From: Epiperipatus broadwayi
Lineage: Eukaryota; Onychophora; Udeonychophora; Euonychophora; Peripatidae
Assembly: GCA_028023455.1 (NCBI GenBank)
Contig: JAQFVV010000003.1
Coordinates: 706,001 to 770,000, forward strand
Direction of reading: 5' to 3'
DNA length: 64,000 nt
Part shown: positions 1 through 13,385 of the stretch, piece after piece
Numbering within the stretch: the stretch's first letter is position 1
Layout of the letters: each line of letters starts with the position of its first letter
Program-made: the position numbers and the translations under genes
The notes under the pieces: model-generated
Database searches by the model: none
What the model saw: the letters and a program-made list of their open reading frames with translations, nothing else
Told to the model about the DNA's origin: nothing

Positions 1-104
1 TGTAGGTGTAAAAAGCACATGTGTAGATTGCATAGATTTATGATATTTTCGAGCTTAAACCAGATGTTGTAATTTAAAAATTCATGGCATTTGTGTCTAT
101 TAAT
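1..104. other. Unassigned left edge
   Basis: AT-rich sequence before the first recognisable mitochondrial codons. No reading frame, repeat or RNA was recognised here. Confidence 0.4.
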
Positions 105-845
105 TATTGAAGCTTACATGCCATTAGGAAAAATTTATATGATATTGTCAATTGGATTATTAGGACTTACTATCTGGACACATCATATATTTACAATTGA
201 AATAGATATTCATACTGGAGCATATTTTACAGTGGTTACAATAATTATTGCTGTTCTAACAGGAATTAAAGCATTTAATTGACCTGCTACTATACATGGG
301 ATTATAATATTTGAGTCTGCTTTATTATGAGCAATAGGTTTTATCTTTTTATTTACTATTGGTGGGATAAATGGAATTGTGTTGGTGAATTGTTTTTTAA
401 ATATTATACCTGTTATGTTGTTGCACATTTCTATGATGTATTGTCAATAATTGCAGTATTTGCAATTTTTCGGGGGGGGGGGGGTCATTGATTACCTTTA
501 TTTGTTGGGGTTAGAATAAATGCTAATTGATTAAAAATTCATTTTTTATCAATATTTTTAGGTGTAAATGTAACTTTTTTTCCTCAACATTTTTTAAAAT
601 TATATGGAATACCTCATCGATATTCTGATTATCTTGATGTGTATATATTGTGAAATATTATTTTTTTAATTGGGAGTATAATTTCTTTAGTTTTTGTTTT
701 GTTTTTATTGTTTGGGAAACATTAGTTATGAAGTAATTGGTTAGATGAGGAAGTCTTCCTTATATAGTTAGATTTTTAGAGTGAGATTATAGGATTCCTT
801 CTTGTGATCATACATATAATAAGTTAAGAATATTAAATAATTAAT
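105..845 (+). pseudogene. cox1: NUMT: 3' part of mitochondrial cox1
   Basis: Nuclear copy of the C-terminal part of cytochrome c oxidase subunit I, which in mitochondria carries the haem-copper centre of complex IV. Read in the invertebrate mitochondrial code (TGA=Trp, ATA=Met), the frame from about 109 to about 430 has no stop. It shows family landmarks: SIGLLG, HHIFT, the AYFT segment, GIKAFNW and FLFTIGGMNG. Under the nuclear code it stops at the first TGA (281-283). Frameshifts follow after about 400, and a 13-G run (472-484) sits where the AIFGG segment should be. Matching resumes with FFPQHF, RYSDY, and near the 3' end LEWDYRIP and the HTYN tail motif. cox2 follows directly in the same orientation, as in many molluscan mitochondrial genomes. 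Not expected to be functional. Good retention of sequence suggests moderate age. Confidence 0.93.
472..484. repeat. Poly-G run (13 G) inside the cox1 NUMT
   Basis: Thirteen consecutive G replace the short Gly-Gly coding stretch after AIF in cox1. It probably expanded by slippage after insertion into the nucleus. Length may be uncertain in an assembly. Confidence 0.85.
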
Positions 846-1286
846 ATGGCAAAATGAAATGTGTTAATATTTCAAGTTGTGTCTTCTCCTTTAATAGAGC
901 CGTTAATTTTTTTCATGATCATTCATTGTTAATTTTAATTTTAATTACTATTTTAATTGGATATAGGTTAATTAGTTTAATTTTAATTAAAAATTTAATG
1001 TGATTTTTATTGAAAGGACAATGGGTTGAGGTAATTTGGATAGTTTTACCTGTTTTTATTTTAGTATTTATTGCTTTTCTTTTATTATATTTTATATGTT
1101 AGATTAAGTTTCTGATCCATTTTAACTACTAAAATAGTAGGACGTCAGTGATATTGAAGATATGAACATAATGTTTTATTGATGTTGAGTTTGATTTATA
1201 TATAATTGGAATTGATGATTTAGAAAATGGAGAGTTTCATTATCTTGATGTTGATAATTGGTTAATTTTACCCTTTGTCTGTCGAT
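846..1286 (+). pseudogene. cox2: NUMT: 5' two thirds of mitochondrial cox2
   Basis: Nuclear copy of cytochrome c oxidase subunit II, which carries the CuA electron entry site of complex IV. It starts at ATG 846 immediately after the cox1 remnant. In the mitochondrial code it gives MAKWNVLMFQ, SPLMEPLIFF, then HDHSLL after a one-base loss in a T run near 906-913. Next come the two hydrophobic helices, EVIWIVLP, and the RQWYWSYEH block near 1141-1180. It ends with DDLENGEF and a VDNWLILP-like segment near 1250-1275. The C-terminal CuA-binding part is missing, so the insertion breaks off at about 1286. Premature stops and the frameshift make it a pseudogene. Confidence 0.93.
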
Positions 1287-3172
1287 AATGTAGTGTTTAA
1301 AAACTATCAAAGATATTATCAAAATCATTGAAGTTTTTATAATAGATTAAAATATAGCATATCATTTTACCACCCTTGTTCCAATTCCAGTTTTTTTAGG
1401 AGAGAAACCTTAATTTCAAATACAGTAATAGTTTTTAATATCATTGTAAAGCAGGCAAGGCAATCATGAAGAATGAGAGCAATCATAATGCAACAGAACT
1501 AGGGATAGCTACTGCTTTTGTCTATGAACCTATAGTCTAATTTGTTGAATTGTTAACTGTTTTTCTCCTCTCCATTTGGTGTTAATTTAATTATAAATAG
1601 AGAAATACAAATTTTAAAAAATATTTATTTTGTTCTCCTCTTAGTCCATTTCATTGAACCCTACTTTATTACCTAAAGTAGCCTTTGCCTTTTGGAAATA
1701 AAAAAAACTTCCAAGTTTTTATATATTATCACTTAATCACAGGGGTAACTGTATGGCTAAGAAGTGACTTTGTGCAAAATAAATATCCAGCATCCCTTGT
1801 TCCATGAACAGAGTTGTCCTGAGGAGATAGGAATGGTGTAAACCCTCACATTCATCAAGGCCCTGGAACTGCATAATCTAAGTCTTTTATAAAAATAAAA
1901 AAAAAGAAATATTTTATCTTATGAAAAGTGAAACTACATTTCGTTTTTTGTCAAATCGCTGTAATTTGTAGGCCCTACACTGAATATCATATGTGAAATA
2001 ATACAATTGTAGAGGCAACTGATGTGGTAGTAAAGACTTTTCAGTTATGCATACTGTGTATACCTAAATTTTTTAGTGTTCTGGTCATGTTAATGTAAAG
2101 TCAGCCATCATTGGCATTTTTTTCTATTTAATCAGAATTAACAAAATCAAATTAAAATAGGATGATGATGTTAATGGATTCGCAACAAAACAATATGTAT
2201 ATAGTTGTTGTATTTTTTTTTTTTTTGCATTATAAGTATTTTTTGTTTTCTCAAATATTGATTTAATAAAATTGCACAAAATTATATTTATAATAAATAA
2301 GTAATTATTATACATTTATAAATATCAGTTTGAGAAATTTTAACATATCTCTATTTGCAGATAAAATATTTTTTATTTTTAAACATCTAAGTGATTTTTT
2401 TTAAATCATGTGAAAAGTCTCCCTCTTCCTGCATGAAAGTATTACTTTGGTCGGCTTTATATTAGGCCAGCTTTCCCCATGAAATAAAATTGTTAAATTA
2501 AAACCAAAATGAATTCTATACAATTTTGTTTAACAAAAGGCACAGAAAGAGTAGAATATTAGAAAATTATAAATATTTACACTTTTATTTTTTATTTACA
2601 TATTACGCCTGATTTTGGTGACAACAAAATAACTTGAGAAATTTTATATGTAATAAATAATGTTTAGTTTTAATTAGGTCAACTGTAACCAGTGTGTTTA
2701 TTACTTAGTTAAAAAATAACTTGTTTGTTATTGTCTTTCAATGGGAATTGTTTGTGCAAAACTTTACATTTGCTATTAACTAAATTAACTTCTTAAATAT
2801 TCTTTCAATAATGTAATATATGCATTTACTTCATGATTTAATTTTTTGTATGCTTGTTATTTCAGTATAATAACATAGTCATGCTATATAGTCTGACTTC
2901 TAGGGATTAAGGATATACATTACAGTTATTTAAGAGAAGAAATTTTTATACCTACCTTATTTATTCAATAACTTTTTAGAATCTATTACCATACCCTGAA
3001 CTTTCTTTGATTTAATTATAGATTATGATGATAACTAAAAAAAAATCAAGCAATTGTTTTCAAGTGATGTTATGTGATTGTTAAAATCAACATAGTAGCA
3101 TTAAATGATAATATCATTTTAATGAAATGCACACAATAATATCTTTTTAAAAACTGTTTTTTTAAAATAAGT

Positions 3173-3276
3173 CTATTTCCTTGGATTTGGACTGTTATGT
3201 ATTTGGATAATATTATGGATCAATTAGATTTCTGAGCTATGCAATTCCATGACAGTCCAAATCTAAGGAAAAGTAG
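3173..3276. repeat. Inverted repeat, 23-25-bp arms
   Basis: The left arm 3173-3195 (CTATTTCCTTGGATTTGG then ACTGT) is the near reverse complement of the right arm 3252-3276, with about 56 bases between. It could be the remains of a small MITE. No clear target duplication seen. Confidence 0.6.
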
Positions 3277-4758
3277 ATTAGTAAAACATACAAAAAAGTA
3301 ATATTGATATTAAAAGAAAGATTATATAAAAAAGATAATATCAGTATTTAAAAAAAAATATTGCCATTGCATCAAAATTGATTTCTGAATCATTTATTTT
3401 AGTAGATGATACTCTAAATCAACCATTTTCAGCCAGCATTCCATTGTACCTTAGGGTACTGTAAAGACTTCATTGGAATATTACATGATGTAGTAATAAA
3501 AAAATAATATAAAATTTTCAGATAAATACTTGTATATTTGATCAAACAAAGCTTATATTATCACCGGTGTTCTAAGTATGCAATAAAAATGTTCCTTTTC
3601 ATTTTTGGTACAATAATGTGGTGTAGAAAAGATACCATTCTGGTCATGATCAAGATATGGTTTTTAAAACAAATTATTACTGAAATAAAATCATCACATT
3701 TTGCTGTGATATTTGAGAGCATTTTTCATCTAGGTTGCCTAACTCTGAATTGTTTATCATTACTTGGCCCTTCTGGAGCTACATTGTAAACATGCAAACA
3801 TGGTTTCCATTTCGCTGGGCATTTTTTAATGCTGCAAGGGTTTTCTGCACTATCATTTTCCATCAATAGTAACTGGATTTATGTGTAAGTTTTTGGTGTT
3901 GACATTTGGCAGACATTTATAAATTACATTCAGTTCAGTTTTTTAATATTACTGTTATTTTTTTTTATTGTATCTGAACTTAGCACCAATAAAATCAATT
4001 GCTTTAAGTTTAATATTACACTATTGTCTTAATTCAATTAGTTTAAATTTCATTACATTCATTTTACAATAATAATTAATAAATGAATAAACAGAAAGTT
4101 AACAGCAATAAACTATTATGTCTCTTACATAACTAAGAATTAGAAAATAAATCAATTTAATAAATTAGGTGTTTTCTCAAGGATACTGTAAGATATGAAG
4201 AGCAAAGTCAAGCATTCTGTAACATTGAAAAAATTGGGAAATACTGTTCTAAATACTATGCTATACTGAACATATGATGAAACAACTTATAAAATACCAT
4301 TAATAAACTTAATTACCTACTATGTGATTGTTATCATAATTATTATGAGGCAATATTTTTTAAATAAGTTTATTTTTAAATAAATTATTATAGTAATGGC
4401 CATTTTCATATAAATTGGGGTGTTTAAGTAAAAGCAATTCAGAAATCTAAATAGTTTTATTTATATATATATATCTTTTATTATTTATCATGGTGAAATG
4501 TCCACCCATTTCTTTGGTTTAGTGTCATGATAGTCATGATAGACTATTTAATGTAATTCATATATTTGTTGCTGACTAAGTAAAAAAGTAATCCACTTAT
4601 ATTTAAATAAAAATTTGAAATCAGAACATGTTTCCATTCAAAAATTTAAACATTATTTATATAAATTTTATTATCACTACAATTTGGTATTTTTATAAAT
4701 CGAGTACCTTTGTACTCTACACCTCTATACATGGTAACCTTGCTTAAGCACTGTAAAT

Positions 4759-4919
4759 TACATTTACTATACCAATGACCTAGTTATTTTTCCCATCAAA
4801 ATATGAAGAGCACTCTCTCTAATCTTTTCCTATTCGTGGTTACATTTACTATACCAATGACCTAGTTATTTTTCCCATCAAAATATGAAGAGCACTCTCT
4901 CTAATCTTTTCCTATTCGT
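4759..4919. repeat. Tandem duplication, period 82 bp
   Basis: A segment beginning TACATTTACTATACC and ending CTATTCGTG is present twice in direct, almost perfect order, offset by 82 bases. The near identity indicates a recent local duplication. Confidence 0.9.
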
Positions 4920-7900
4920 GACAATTATACAGAATAATATTCTCTTAAATTTAACAAAAAATAAGTAATTTTTAATCAGTATGCTCATAAGTAATATCAT
5001 CTCTTTACTGACATATTTTAGTTATATAAATTCTTAGGGTTTTTTGTTTATCTTCTGTCTAATGCAAAGAGCTCCATATTTCAAAATATTTTATTGATCT
5101 AAATTAAAACCATCATAAACTACTACCCAAAGTCTACTTCTCTATTTAGATTATGGTTTTCCTTTTTAATATGGTTTTTTTTATTATCATGCTGATTAAT
5201 CCAAAAACCTCATATTATATGTCCATCATCAACTTCACTACTGCATTCAAGAAAGATCATTTTATAATGTAACAAATTATACAGGGAAAGGAACAGTGGC
5301 AGAGAGAAAACTATTGAAAAGCATGACAAATGAAACAACATTTTAATTTGCTACAGCTAAATACTTAATTAACAGGAAGCAGCAATAAATATATTCACTA
5401 GATTAATTAAGTCCAACTCTAGGCTATTCAACTCCTCTTCTAATCCATAAAATATCATACTTATGATACAATCAAACACACTACATATAAAAACTGCTGT
5501 CTTTTGATTCAATTTTTAAAACTTATTATTCCATTTCTTAATCATTTCTCAAAACAGATTAAATAGTTGGAAGATTATAAATTTGCAAACAAAACTGAGC
5601 TTACAAATATATCATAAACCATTTACACATTTAACAACAAATGCATCATTCAGTTGATTAAGCATTAGTACTTAGAGCTGTAAGTAGATGTATTTCCTAA
5701 ACAAAATACACCTCAAAGTTCTATTCACTAACAGCTTCCTAGTTTTAAAAAATGACATATGTTGGTATCGATTTCCATTGATTTATATTTCATATAGGGA
5801 AAAGGAATCTTTTATATTATGGGAATTCCCTTCATTATAAACTTATTATAATTTACATATCCTCATTACTAATTCACAAGCCTCTTCATTAAAAACTTAA
5901 GTAACAGTATACAGGAGTGTTTTTTCCAACATTCAAATAATCCCATTTTACTCTTCTTCAAGCATTTGTTATTGAAATGTGTTTTTTTAATCAATTTTGT
6001 ATCACAGTAAATCTTTCTAAACACATTGGAAAAAAATCAAAATTAGAGATCAGGATTACATGCTTGTAAATATTTTTGCAGCCATTCAAAGTTGGTCTCA
6101 ATTACACAACCACTTAATTGTATTAGCAGTAGCTAAAATTTAGTTTATTTTTAACACTTTTTTTAACAATTTAAGACCAATGTGTTCAACCTAAATATAC
6201 CCCATGAACAATTAATGTAGTTAATTTAATTTTCTTTTTGGCATTTTTTTTTCAAATTACACATTTTCTTTTCTTATGTTCTTTTAAAACCATTTCCACT
6301 GCATAAAATATTGTATTGTTTATGTTAATTGATGTAATTTAATATGCTATCTGGGTAAATACATCAATAATAAAGTATATATTAACAGAGTTTATAAAAT
6401 ATTCAACTTCATGCAATGCACTCATGCATAGATCTTTATGTAAAAATTTCCAGATAGGTTCAAATTCTGGTTATGCAAGTGTATTATACATGTTTTGGAA
6501 ATAGTATTAATTTAATCTCTTTAATTTTTTCCTAGAATGAACATCACATTCTTAGATAAGTTTCTAATTATTGTTTTTTATCAGTGAAAAGCTTTGAACT
6601 TGCATCTATATATCCAACAGCCACTTTTAATGTTTATATGCTATCAATCTAATAAATTGAAATGAGTGTTCCTAAAATTGTAAGATAAATAGAAACATAA
6701 AATTCATGTAAAGGGCATTATACTTTCCATGTCTGTTCTTAATCTCAGTATAACTTTAAGAGTTAATTTATTTTTATGCATTGCTGCAAGTTAAATGTTT
6801 TAATTAACTTGTTGCAGGATAAAAACTTCTTTCGCACTATTCTACTAAAAAATTGTGTAGAAGAAAACAATACTCACAACTTAGATAAGAAATGAGTGGT
6901 GAGATTTGAAATGTGATTGGTTTTTTAATCATTTCCATATTTTAATGTCTAGCCAACAAGATAGCTATTTGGAAAAAAATTCAACTTGCAATCCAAAAAA
7001 TTTTTTAAGTTTAACCTGTCCTGAATTTGAATTTCAGAACTTGGTCATGCAAAGTGGATGTGTTAATCATTACATTCTCATGTTATTACCCTTTAGTTAT
7101 ATTTCTAAAATTCCATCTTCTGACTTTTCTCATGGTGGTAAATTACTATAAAATAAACCACCACCCACGTTCACGAAGCAGTTATACATTTTTTCTCGGG
7201 GGGGGGGGGAGGGAGTAGGGGAAAAATCTGTAAATGATATTAAACAGATTTTTGCCTCATTTATATTTTAAAATGTTATCGACCTTTATCATTAAAAAGC
7301 AAATGGTTTTGATTCTCTTCTCTCTTTTTTTTTTTTCACTTTCTGATATCATTATCTGTATGAAATGAATTGTTTAATTTGTTAAAACCCATTAATATAA
7401 ATCGCACAGTTTGAAATAAACTATCTTTATTAAGCTTCAATAAGTCTCACAATAAGAACATGAAAAATTTTGAGTTTAAATTTTTTTAAAAACAAATCAC
7501 AATTTTAACATACCAAGGCTAACAAGTAAAGATAATAATCTGTTAACAAAAGAAAATTTTACAAATTTATTATGAGATAATATGCCATATTGTAAGCATT
7601 CTGTGCAATGACAGAGAGGTGAAGTCAAAACCTTGAGATATAAAAATCGCGATTCTATCCATCAATCACTTGAAGCTCTAATTTCATATAATTTTCAAAG
7701 CGAACAGCGAATCATTTTCATGTTTTTTTTTTCCTCTTTCATTGTATTTAAGCAATGGAAAGTAGATTTGTGAATCCAAAGAATGACATAGAAAACAGCA
7801 TAATCATCAAGCGATAACATATTCTATCATCCTCAGTGATTACTTGCCACTTTTTGATCAACTAATACCAAAAATGGATTCACTATATATATGATAAAAA

Positions 7901-8839
7901 AAAAAACTTTTATGACTCAGATTGTCTATTGTTGTTAAGCAGTAATAAAACTTAAGATCAACCTCAGTAATGTAATTGATAATGTTTTTTTAACTACCTC
8001 TTAACAATGACATATATGTATATTAAAAGTAGATTTCTTGACTGCAATGAATCTAATAACGCAGAAAATCATATACATTATTATCAATGATAGTTTGATA
8101 TTGTGTTTTCCTATCAGTAATGGCCACAGTTAGACATATACTTTAAGCTTGGGCTAAGTGAATGTTGATATTTTTTAGAAGACAGGATTTTTAAACAAAA
8201 GATGACTCACAGGCAACCTATGTAGCCATTACTAGTGCTTGGTAAATATATATCTAAGCTATTTTAACTATGAAAATTTCAGATTGATCCAAATCAGATG
8301 GGGGCTTATTCCAAAATATAAAAATTAAACAGTGTAATTAGAGCATGATGTTGACTTTGCTACTAGTAAAGGCATTTCATATTTTTATGAAGAGTGATGT
8401 GTTAGTATAACATTTTTGAACCAAAGACAGGAGATATTTTTATCAAATTTCAATAGTGCTGGAAAAATTCAAAGTAGTTTTATATATAATGCTTCCACCC
8501 AAAGCAACACCACACAAGAACTGAATAACTGAATCTTTGTAACATATGTATTTTGCACAGAGAAACAAAGAGATCATTAAACGTGCTGAAATAATATTTA
8601 CAGTTCCATACAGAAAATTTAATAACAACTCTGCACATGTGAAAGGTGATTATATATGTGTGCATGTTAAAGGTACATTTTCCCAACTTATATACATATA
8701 ATTGATAACATATTGTTTTGATAAAAAATATTACTTTAAAAATATTATAGAGACAGAGTGAAAAACACATGGAACTATATTTAATATCTATTCAATCAAA
8801 ATAAATGTGCATTTAATATTGTTCTATATGTTGCTTTTA

Positions 8840-8989
8840 GGGTGGAGTACATATATTTTTTTCACATGTTTGGTTTATGATTACATCCCTGCACAAAATG
8901 TTAAAAGTGAATAAAAACCAGGCCATACCTTGTGGAAGAGTGGTATAGTGAGAATTACACTACAGAAATGTTGATCATTATTGAATAAT
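8840..8989 (+). repeat. Dispersed repeat also found at 33.67-33.80 kb
   Basis: The segment with ATGTTAAAAGTGAATAAAAA followed by a TTGTGGAAGAG stretch and an ACACTACAGAAAT stretch resembles about 33,680-33,800 (ATGTTAAAAGTGGATAAAAA). In that copy it follows a decayed hammerhead motif. This copy lacks the hammerhead part and is cut by the hAT insertion. Confidence 0.5.
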
Positions 8990-8997
8990 CTCTAGTC

Positions 8998-11402
8998 CAG
9001 TGTTTCTCAGAGGGTCTGCCATGGCACATTAGTGTGCTGTGAATCTCCAAGTGTGCCATAAACTCAGTCTAGATTACTAAATAAATAAATATGCAAATTT
9101 GATTCTTAAAAAATATCACTCAATTCTTAATTATAAATAATAAATAATTATACACAAAGCAATTTAAAATTAATTTTTAGCTCATCCAAAAATAGATATA
9201 AAAGAATTTGTTACAGCAAACGGAATTAAAGATGACAGCAATACTAGTAGTTCTGCAGCAAATATAAATGCTAAATCCATTGACAAGATTAATAAAATCA
9301 GTGAAACCAGCATGGATGAACCTTAAGTCAAAAATTAGTGCAAGAAAATATAGTGAAGATTACATAAATTTTGTTTTTATATGGACAGAAAACAAAGTTT
9401 TTTTCATTGTCTTTATGTAAAACAAACAGTGCAATGGTTTCTAACAAGCTAAAATGGCATTTGGAAAAAGTACATTCAAAATTACTGTAATGAAAAATAG
9501 TGCCAAACAAATTCAATAATTCCAAAAAACAATAAGGGTATCTGATAAAGCACAAATTGCCTCCTATAAAATAGCTCTACTTATTGCTCATAGGATGAAA
9601 CTTCATAGAATTGCAGAAATGTTAATTGATCCCACTTGTCATATAATGGTGGAATGTATATTTGACAAAGAAGCAGAAGCTGAAATAAATAAAATTCCTC
9701 TCTCCAACAATACTATTATTCGAAGAACAATTTTATGTCAGAAAATATAATCAAAAATGTTCAATAGAAATGTAATATCCAAATTTTTGCACTATAATTT
9801 GATGAATCAACAAACATTAGTAGAAAAGCATAATTAATGGGATTTATTTGATTCAATAATGGGATTCAATTATGAACCAATTTTTTATTTTGTCAGTTTT
9901 AAGGAAAAACAATCAGAAGAGAAATATTTAATTGTCCTGACAATTTTTTCAAAAATACAAGCTTATCATGGGATGTCTGTATAGATACTCCCTCAGTGGT
10001 CAGACATGAAAAAAGTTTCTGGATGTTGCAAATAAAAAAAAAATCAGATATTGTTTCAAACATATTGCATTATTTATTGAAAAGCTTTAGAAGCTAAAAC
10101 TCTTCCCACAGAATTAAGCACTGTTTTGGATAATATGATAAAAATTGTTAATCATATTAAAAGCATACCAATAAAATCATGATTATTTAAAAAAAATATG
10201 TAACAGCATGCAAGCTAATTACGATTGCTTATTATTGTATAATAAAGTTTTTTGGCTTTTGAGCTAAGAGAAGAACTTTGTATCTGCTTTAAAAAAAAAA
10301 CAAGTATGACAGAAAATGAAAAAAGGAATATTACAAAAACACAAAAAAATTACAATTGTTTGAGCAATAAAATGTGGTGAGCAAAGCTGTCTTACTTAGA
10401 ACATACATTTGCTCATTTTAACATTTTAAATACAAATTTGCAAGTATAAAATGAAAACATTTTAACATTGACAGATACATTAACTGCATTTAAGAAAAAT
10501 ATACATCTATAGACAAACAAGATCAATGAAAATATTTTAACCATATTCCCAAAAATTTCTGAATATAAGAGAAATTTTTTTGCACCATTGGTGAAAACTG
10601 TTTGGATATGCTTCAGAAGACAATTAGTAAACATTTTCCATTGATCCAAACAAATAAATATGATTGTATTTGAAATTCTTTTACTGATGCAATAGACTTC
10701 AATCATTGCCTTGAAGAAGAGGAAGAACTGATTTCCCTCTCATCTGATCAACATTAAAAAATAAATCATTCAACTTCCATTGGATACATTTTGGATATTA
10801 TTAAGTGACAAATATTCAAAGCTATTTAAAACAGCAATAAATATTTTATTACAATTTTTTACATCATATTTATGCAAGTTAGGATTTTCAACTCTCACTA
10901 ATATAAAAAATAATAAGCAATCATGTCTGAAAAATCTTGAAGATGAACTGAGAGTTGTTCTGTCAGAAAGAAGATCAGATATAGAAGAACTACCAAAACA
11001 TCATCAATGACATAATTTACATTAAGTATCATTTTATTATAAAAATTCTGTTGATATTAAATCTTAATCAAATTAAAAGCATTGTTTATAGTATTTTTAG
11101 TTTTTTGTTTATTTTTATATGTTAAGACAATACGTACGTGTTACCTACTTGTAATTTTTCTATACAAAATTTTTGCATGTGAGCAAATGTTAAGACTTAA
11201 AAGTTTACTAACTTATGATTCATTTTTCTGTTTAATAGTGTGATTCATCATGACTTCTACCTCAAAATTAAGAATTCTGTTTAAATTGTCTTTTGTTTTG
11301 ATTTATTTAGAAGTTGTTTTTTTACAACAATACATAGGTGAACTGCAAAAAGGGATTTCTTCTAAAAATTTGTTGTGAGAATAAAAGGATTAAATAATAC
11401 TG
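8998..11402 (+). mobile_element. Decayed hAT DNA transposon (ZBED5/FAM200-like)
   Basis: The left end CAGTGTTTCTCAGAGGG and the right end ...AATAATACTG are degenerate terminal inverted repeats of the CAGTGTT... type used by hAT elements. They are flanked by an 8-bp target duplication with one mismatch: CTCTAGTC at 8990-8997 and CTCTAATC at 11403-11410. hAT elements characteristically make 8-bp duplications. The body encodes a broken BED-finger transposase on the + strand. At about 2.4 kb it is near the expected size, so most of the element is present but inactive. Confidence 0.82.
9190..11010 (+). pseudogene. hAT transposase remnant with BED finger and hATC domain
   Basis: Coding remnant of a hAT transposase resembling the ZBED5/FAM200/SCAND3 type, which cuts and pastes DNA in the nucleus. 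Near 9382-9480 is the second half of a BED zinc finger: a Cys, then NSAMVSNKLKWHLEKVHS, with one finger Cys apparently lost. A QLDESTN-like segment, part of the RNase H-like catalytic domain, is recognisable near 9785-9815. The best-preserved part is the C-terminal dimerisation (hATC) domain. It is open from 10780 to 11010 and carries FTSYLCKLGFSTLTNIKN followed by LEDELRVVLS and a short tail. Many stops and frameshifts separate these blocks, so no active enzyme is possible. Confidence 0.85.
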
Positions 11403-11425
11403 CTCTAATCTAATGAATGATTGTT

Positions 11426-12696
11426 CTTTGGTATTATTCCTGCTACGATGTATTATTCAGGTAACATTTTTGTCCAGTAATATTTATTCCAAAGTTTTTG
11501 TTTATGATGTGCAACCACAAATCCTGACATGATTAATCCATGTCAAATAAACTGACTTTTTTCTTTCCATTTTAGAAGATATTAAATAGTTCACACTACC
11601 ACAGCGACTTTTTTCTCCCCATAATATAATCCATCTCTGGCATCATTTGTAAGTAATGCAGTTTTATATTTAAAAATACATTTACTTTATATATTTGTAA
11701 TAAATATAGCTTTACTGTCACTATATGTAAAATCTATAATTGTTAATTAGAGAAGATATAAATTAGTATTAAAGTTTATCGGCTAAACGTTTTCGAGGAT
11801 CCATGCCTCATATTCATAACCTTCATAAAATGTATGAAGGCTATGAATATGAGGCATGGATCCTCGAAAACGTTTAGCCGATAAACTTTAATACTAATTT
11901 ATATCTTCTCTAATTAACAATTATAGATTTTATATATTTGTGTTGTTGTTGTTTTTTTTACTAAAACTTTATGTGTTTTTTTTTTTAAATACTTAAAATA
12001 TATCATTAAACTTGCAGCATATGTATCACATTATTGGTAAGTAATTTATTTTAATTTAAAAATTCAGTAGTAAAAGTTGTTATATTTTTAGATTTTTTTG
12101 CTAAACTTTATATACATTCTAAGTTAATATTTATGGGATTTTTGTAAAAAAAGATATTTAAAATATAAGGTTAAACTTACAGTTTGCCATTTGGTTTTTA
12201 TTATTTTAAGTTGAAAAAATAATGGAAATCTAAAACTTTGTTACAACTCATCATTTAAAAAATGTTTCAGGGTTTATCTCCAACATTGGAAAGTATATCG
12301 TTTTGTTTTTTTAATTTGAAATTTGCTATTACTCATGGAATATGACAACACAAAGCATTGTAGTATGCCAGAACAGAAAAGGATAGCTTTCACGACACAG
12401 AGTGTCATATTAAAAAGGCATAACTCACAAATACTTGTTTTATTTAATATCATAATTTTTTATTTTTTTTCTATAATGAATATATTTTTTCATTATTATT
12501 TTTTTAGATTTGAACTTTCATAGTACACATGCTGCGATATATTATTCCTGTGATGAATTATAAGTTTGTGATATGCTTAAAATAACACCACCACAGGATC
12601 TGCAGACAAATTTTATCGATTAAGTTTGTAAGTACATTCCTTGGAGGTAATATTGCAAACCTAGAATAATACATCATAGCAGGAATTATACCAAAG
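11426..12696. mobile_element. Non-autonomous DNA element with 33-bp TIRs
   Basis: The 33 bases at 11426-11458 (CTTTGGTATTATTCCTGC then TACGATGTATTATTC) and the reverse complement of 12664-12696 match at 31 of 33 positions. The 1.27-kb interior holds no transposase and includes a long palindrome (11729-11931). It lies 15 bp beyond the hAT target duplication. The superfamily is unclear because no obvious target duplication is visible. Confidence 0.7.
11729..11931. repeat. 203-bp near-perfect palindrome
   Basis: Two 99-bp arms (11729-11827 and 11833-11931) differ by one mismatch by eye and are separated by a 5-base loop (AAATG). The arms are relatively GC-rich in the middle (ACGTTTTCGAGGATCC). 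It could be a foldback MITE nested in the surrounding TIR element. The high arm identity suggests youth or recent gene conversion. Confidence 0.93.
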
Positions 12697-13346
12697 TACC
12701 TAAATGACTAAGAAAAATTATTAATACAATTGCTAGTGTTTATTTATTATGTACTTTTGAGATGATTTTATATAATATACACATATACAAACTGATATAT
12801 ATATATAACCATAAAGAATGAAAATGAGGAGATTATTTTCATGTAAATAGAAATAACTTTAACTTTGATTTTACCAAGAAATTATCAATTACTACACAAT
12901 CCCTGAAGCCAAACCATTTTTTTAATAAATCTATAATTGCTCATTTGTTTAACTGTTTTTTTGAAGTAAAATGGGTGTTCTTTTACTTCAAACTTAAGTT
13001 TTTATATGAATTTTAAGTCCAGAAAAAAAATCAAACAAAAGAGCTATTATAAGTTTAATAAAAAAGCTCATTTGGCCTTAATGATTGTCAATTCTTGGGA
13101 ACATCAAAGGTTAAAGATATTTATTTACATGAATATTAGCCCATGTCCAATCTTTATTATAATAACAGTCCTTGGAAATATTTAATTCACTATATAACCA
13201 TAAGCATTAACGTTAAATATTTATAATATCTGCATCTCACCACCACAACCAATGCTTAAATAAATCAATAGAATATCAACTATTCTGTAAAAGGCAACGC
13301 ACATTTATTATTGCCATGACAATATATTGCTAATATCCTATTGTTT

Positions 13347-13348
<2 letters not shown>
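12697..13348. other. Gene-free AT-rich DNA
   Basis: Nothing recognisable apart from a short inverted repeat around TTGAAGTAAAA / TTTTACTTCAA near 12961-12990. Confidence 0.5.

Positions 13349-13385
<37 letters not shown>

Larger units (their letters stand above)
1287..8839. other. Gene-free AT-rich DNA
   Basis: No protein or RNA gene recognised. Short open frames here (for example 3538-3789 and 6906-7151) have no family motif and look like chance frames. Within it lie a spaced inverted repeat (3173-3276), a tandem duplication (about 4759-4919) and an 11-G run near 7199-7209. Confidence 0.6.
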
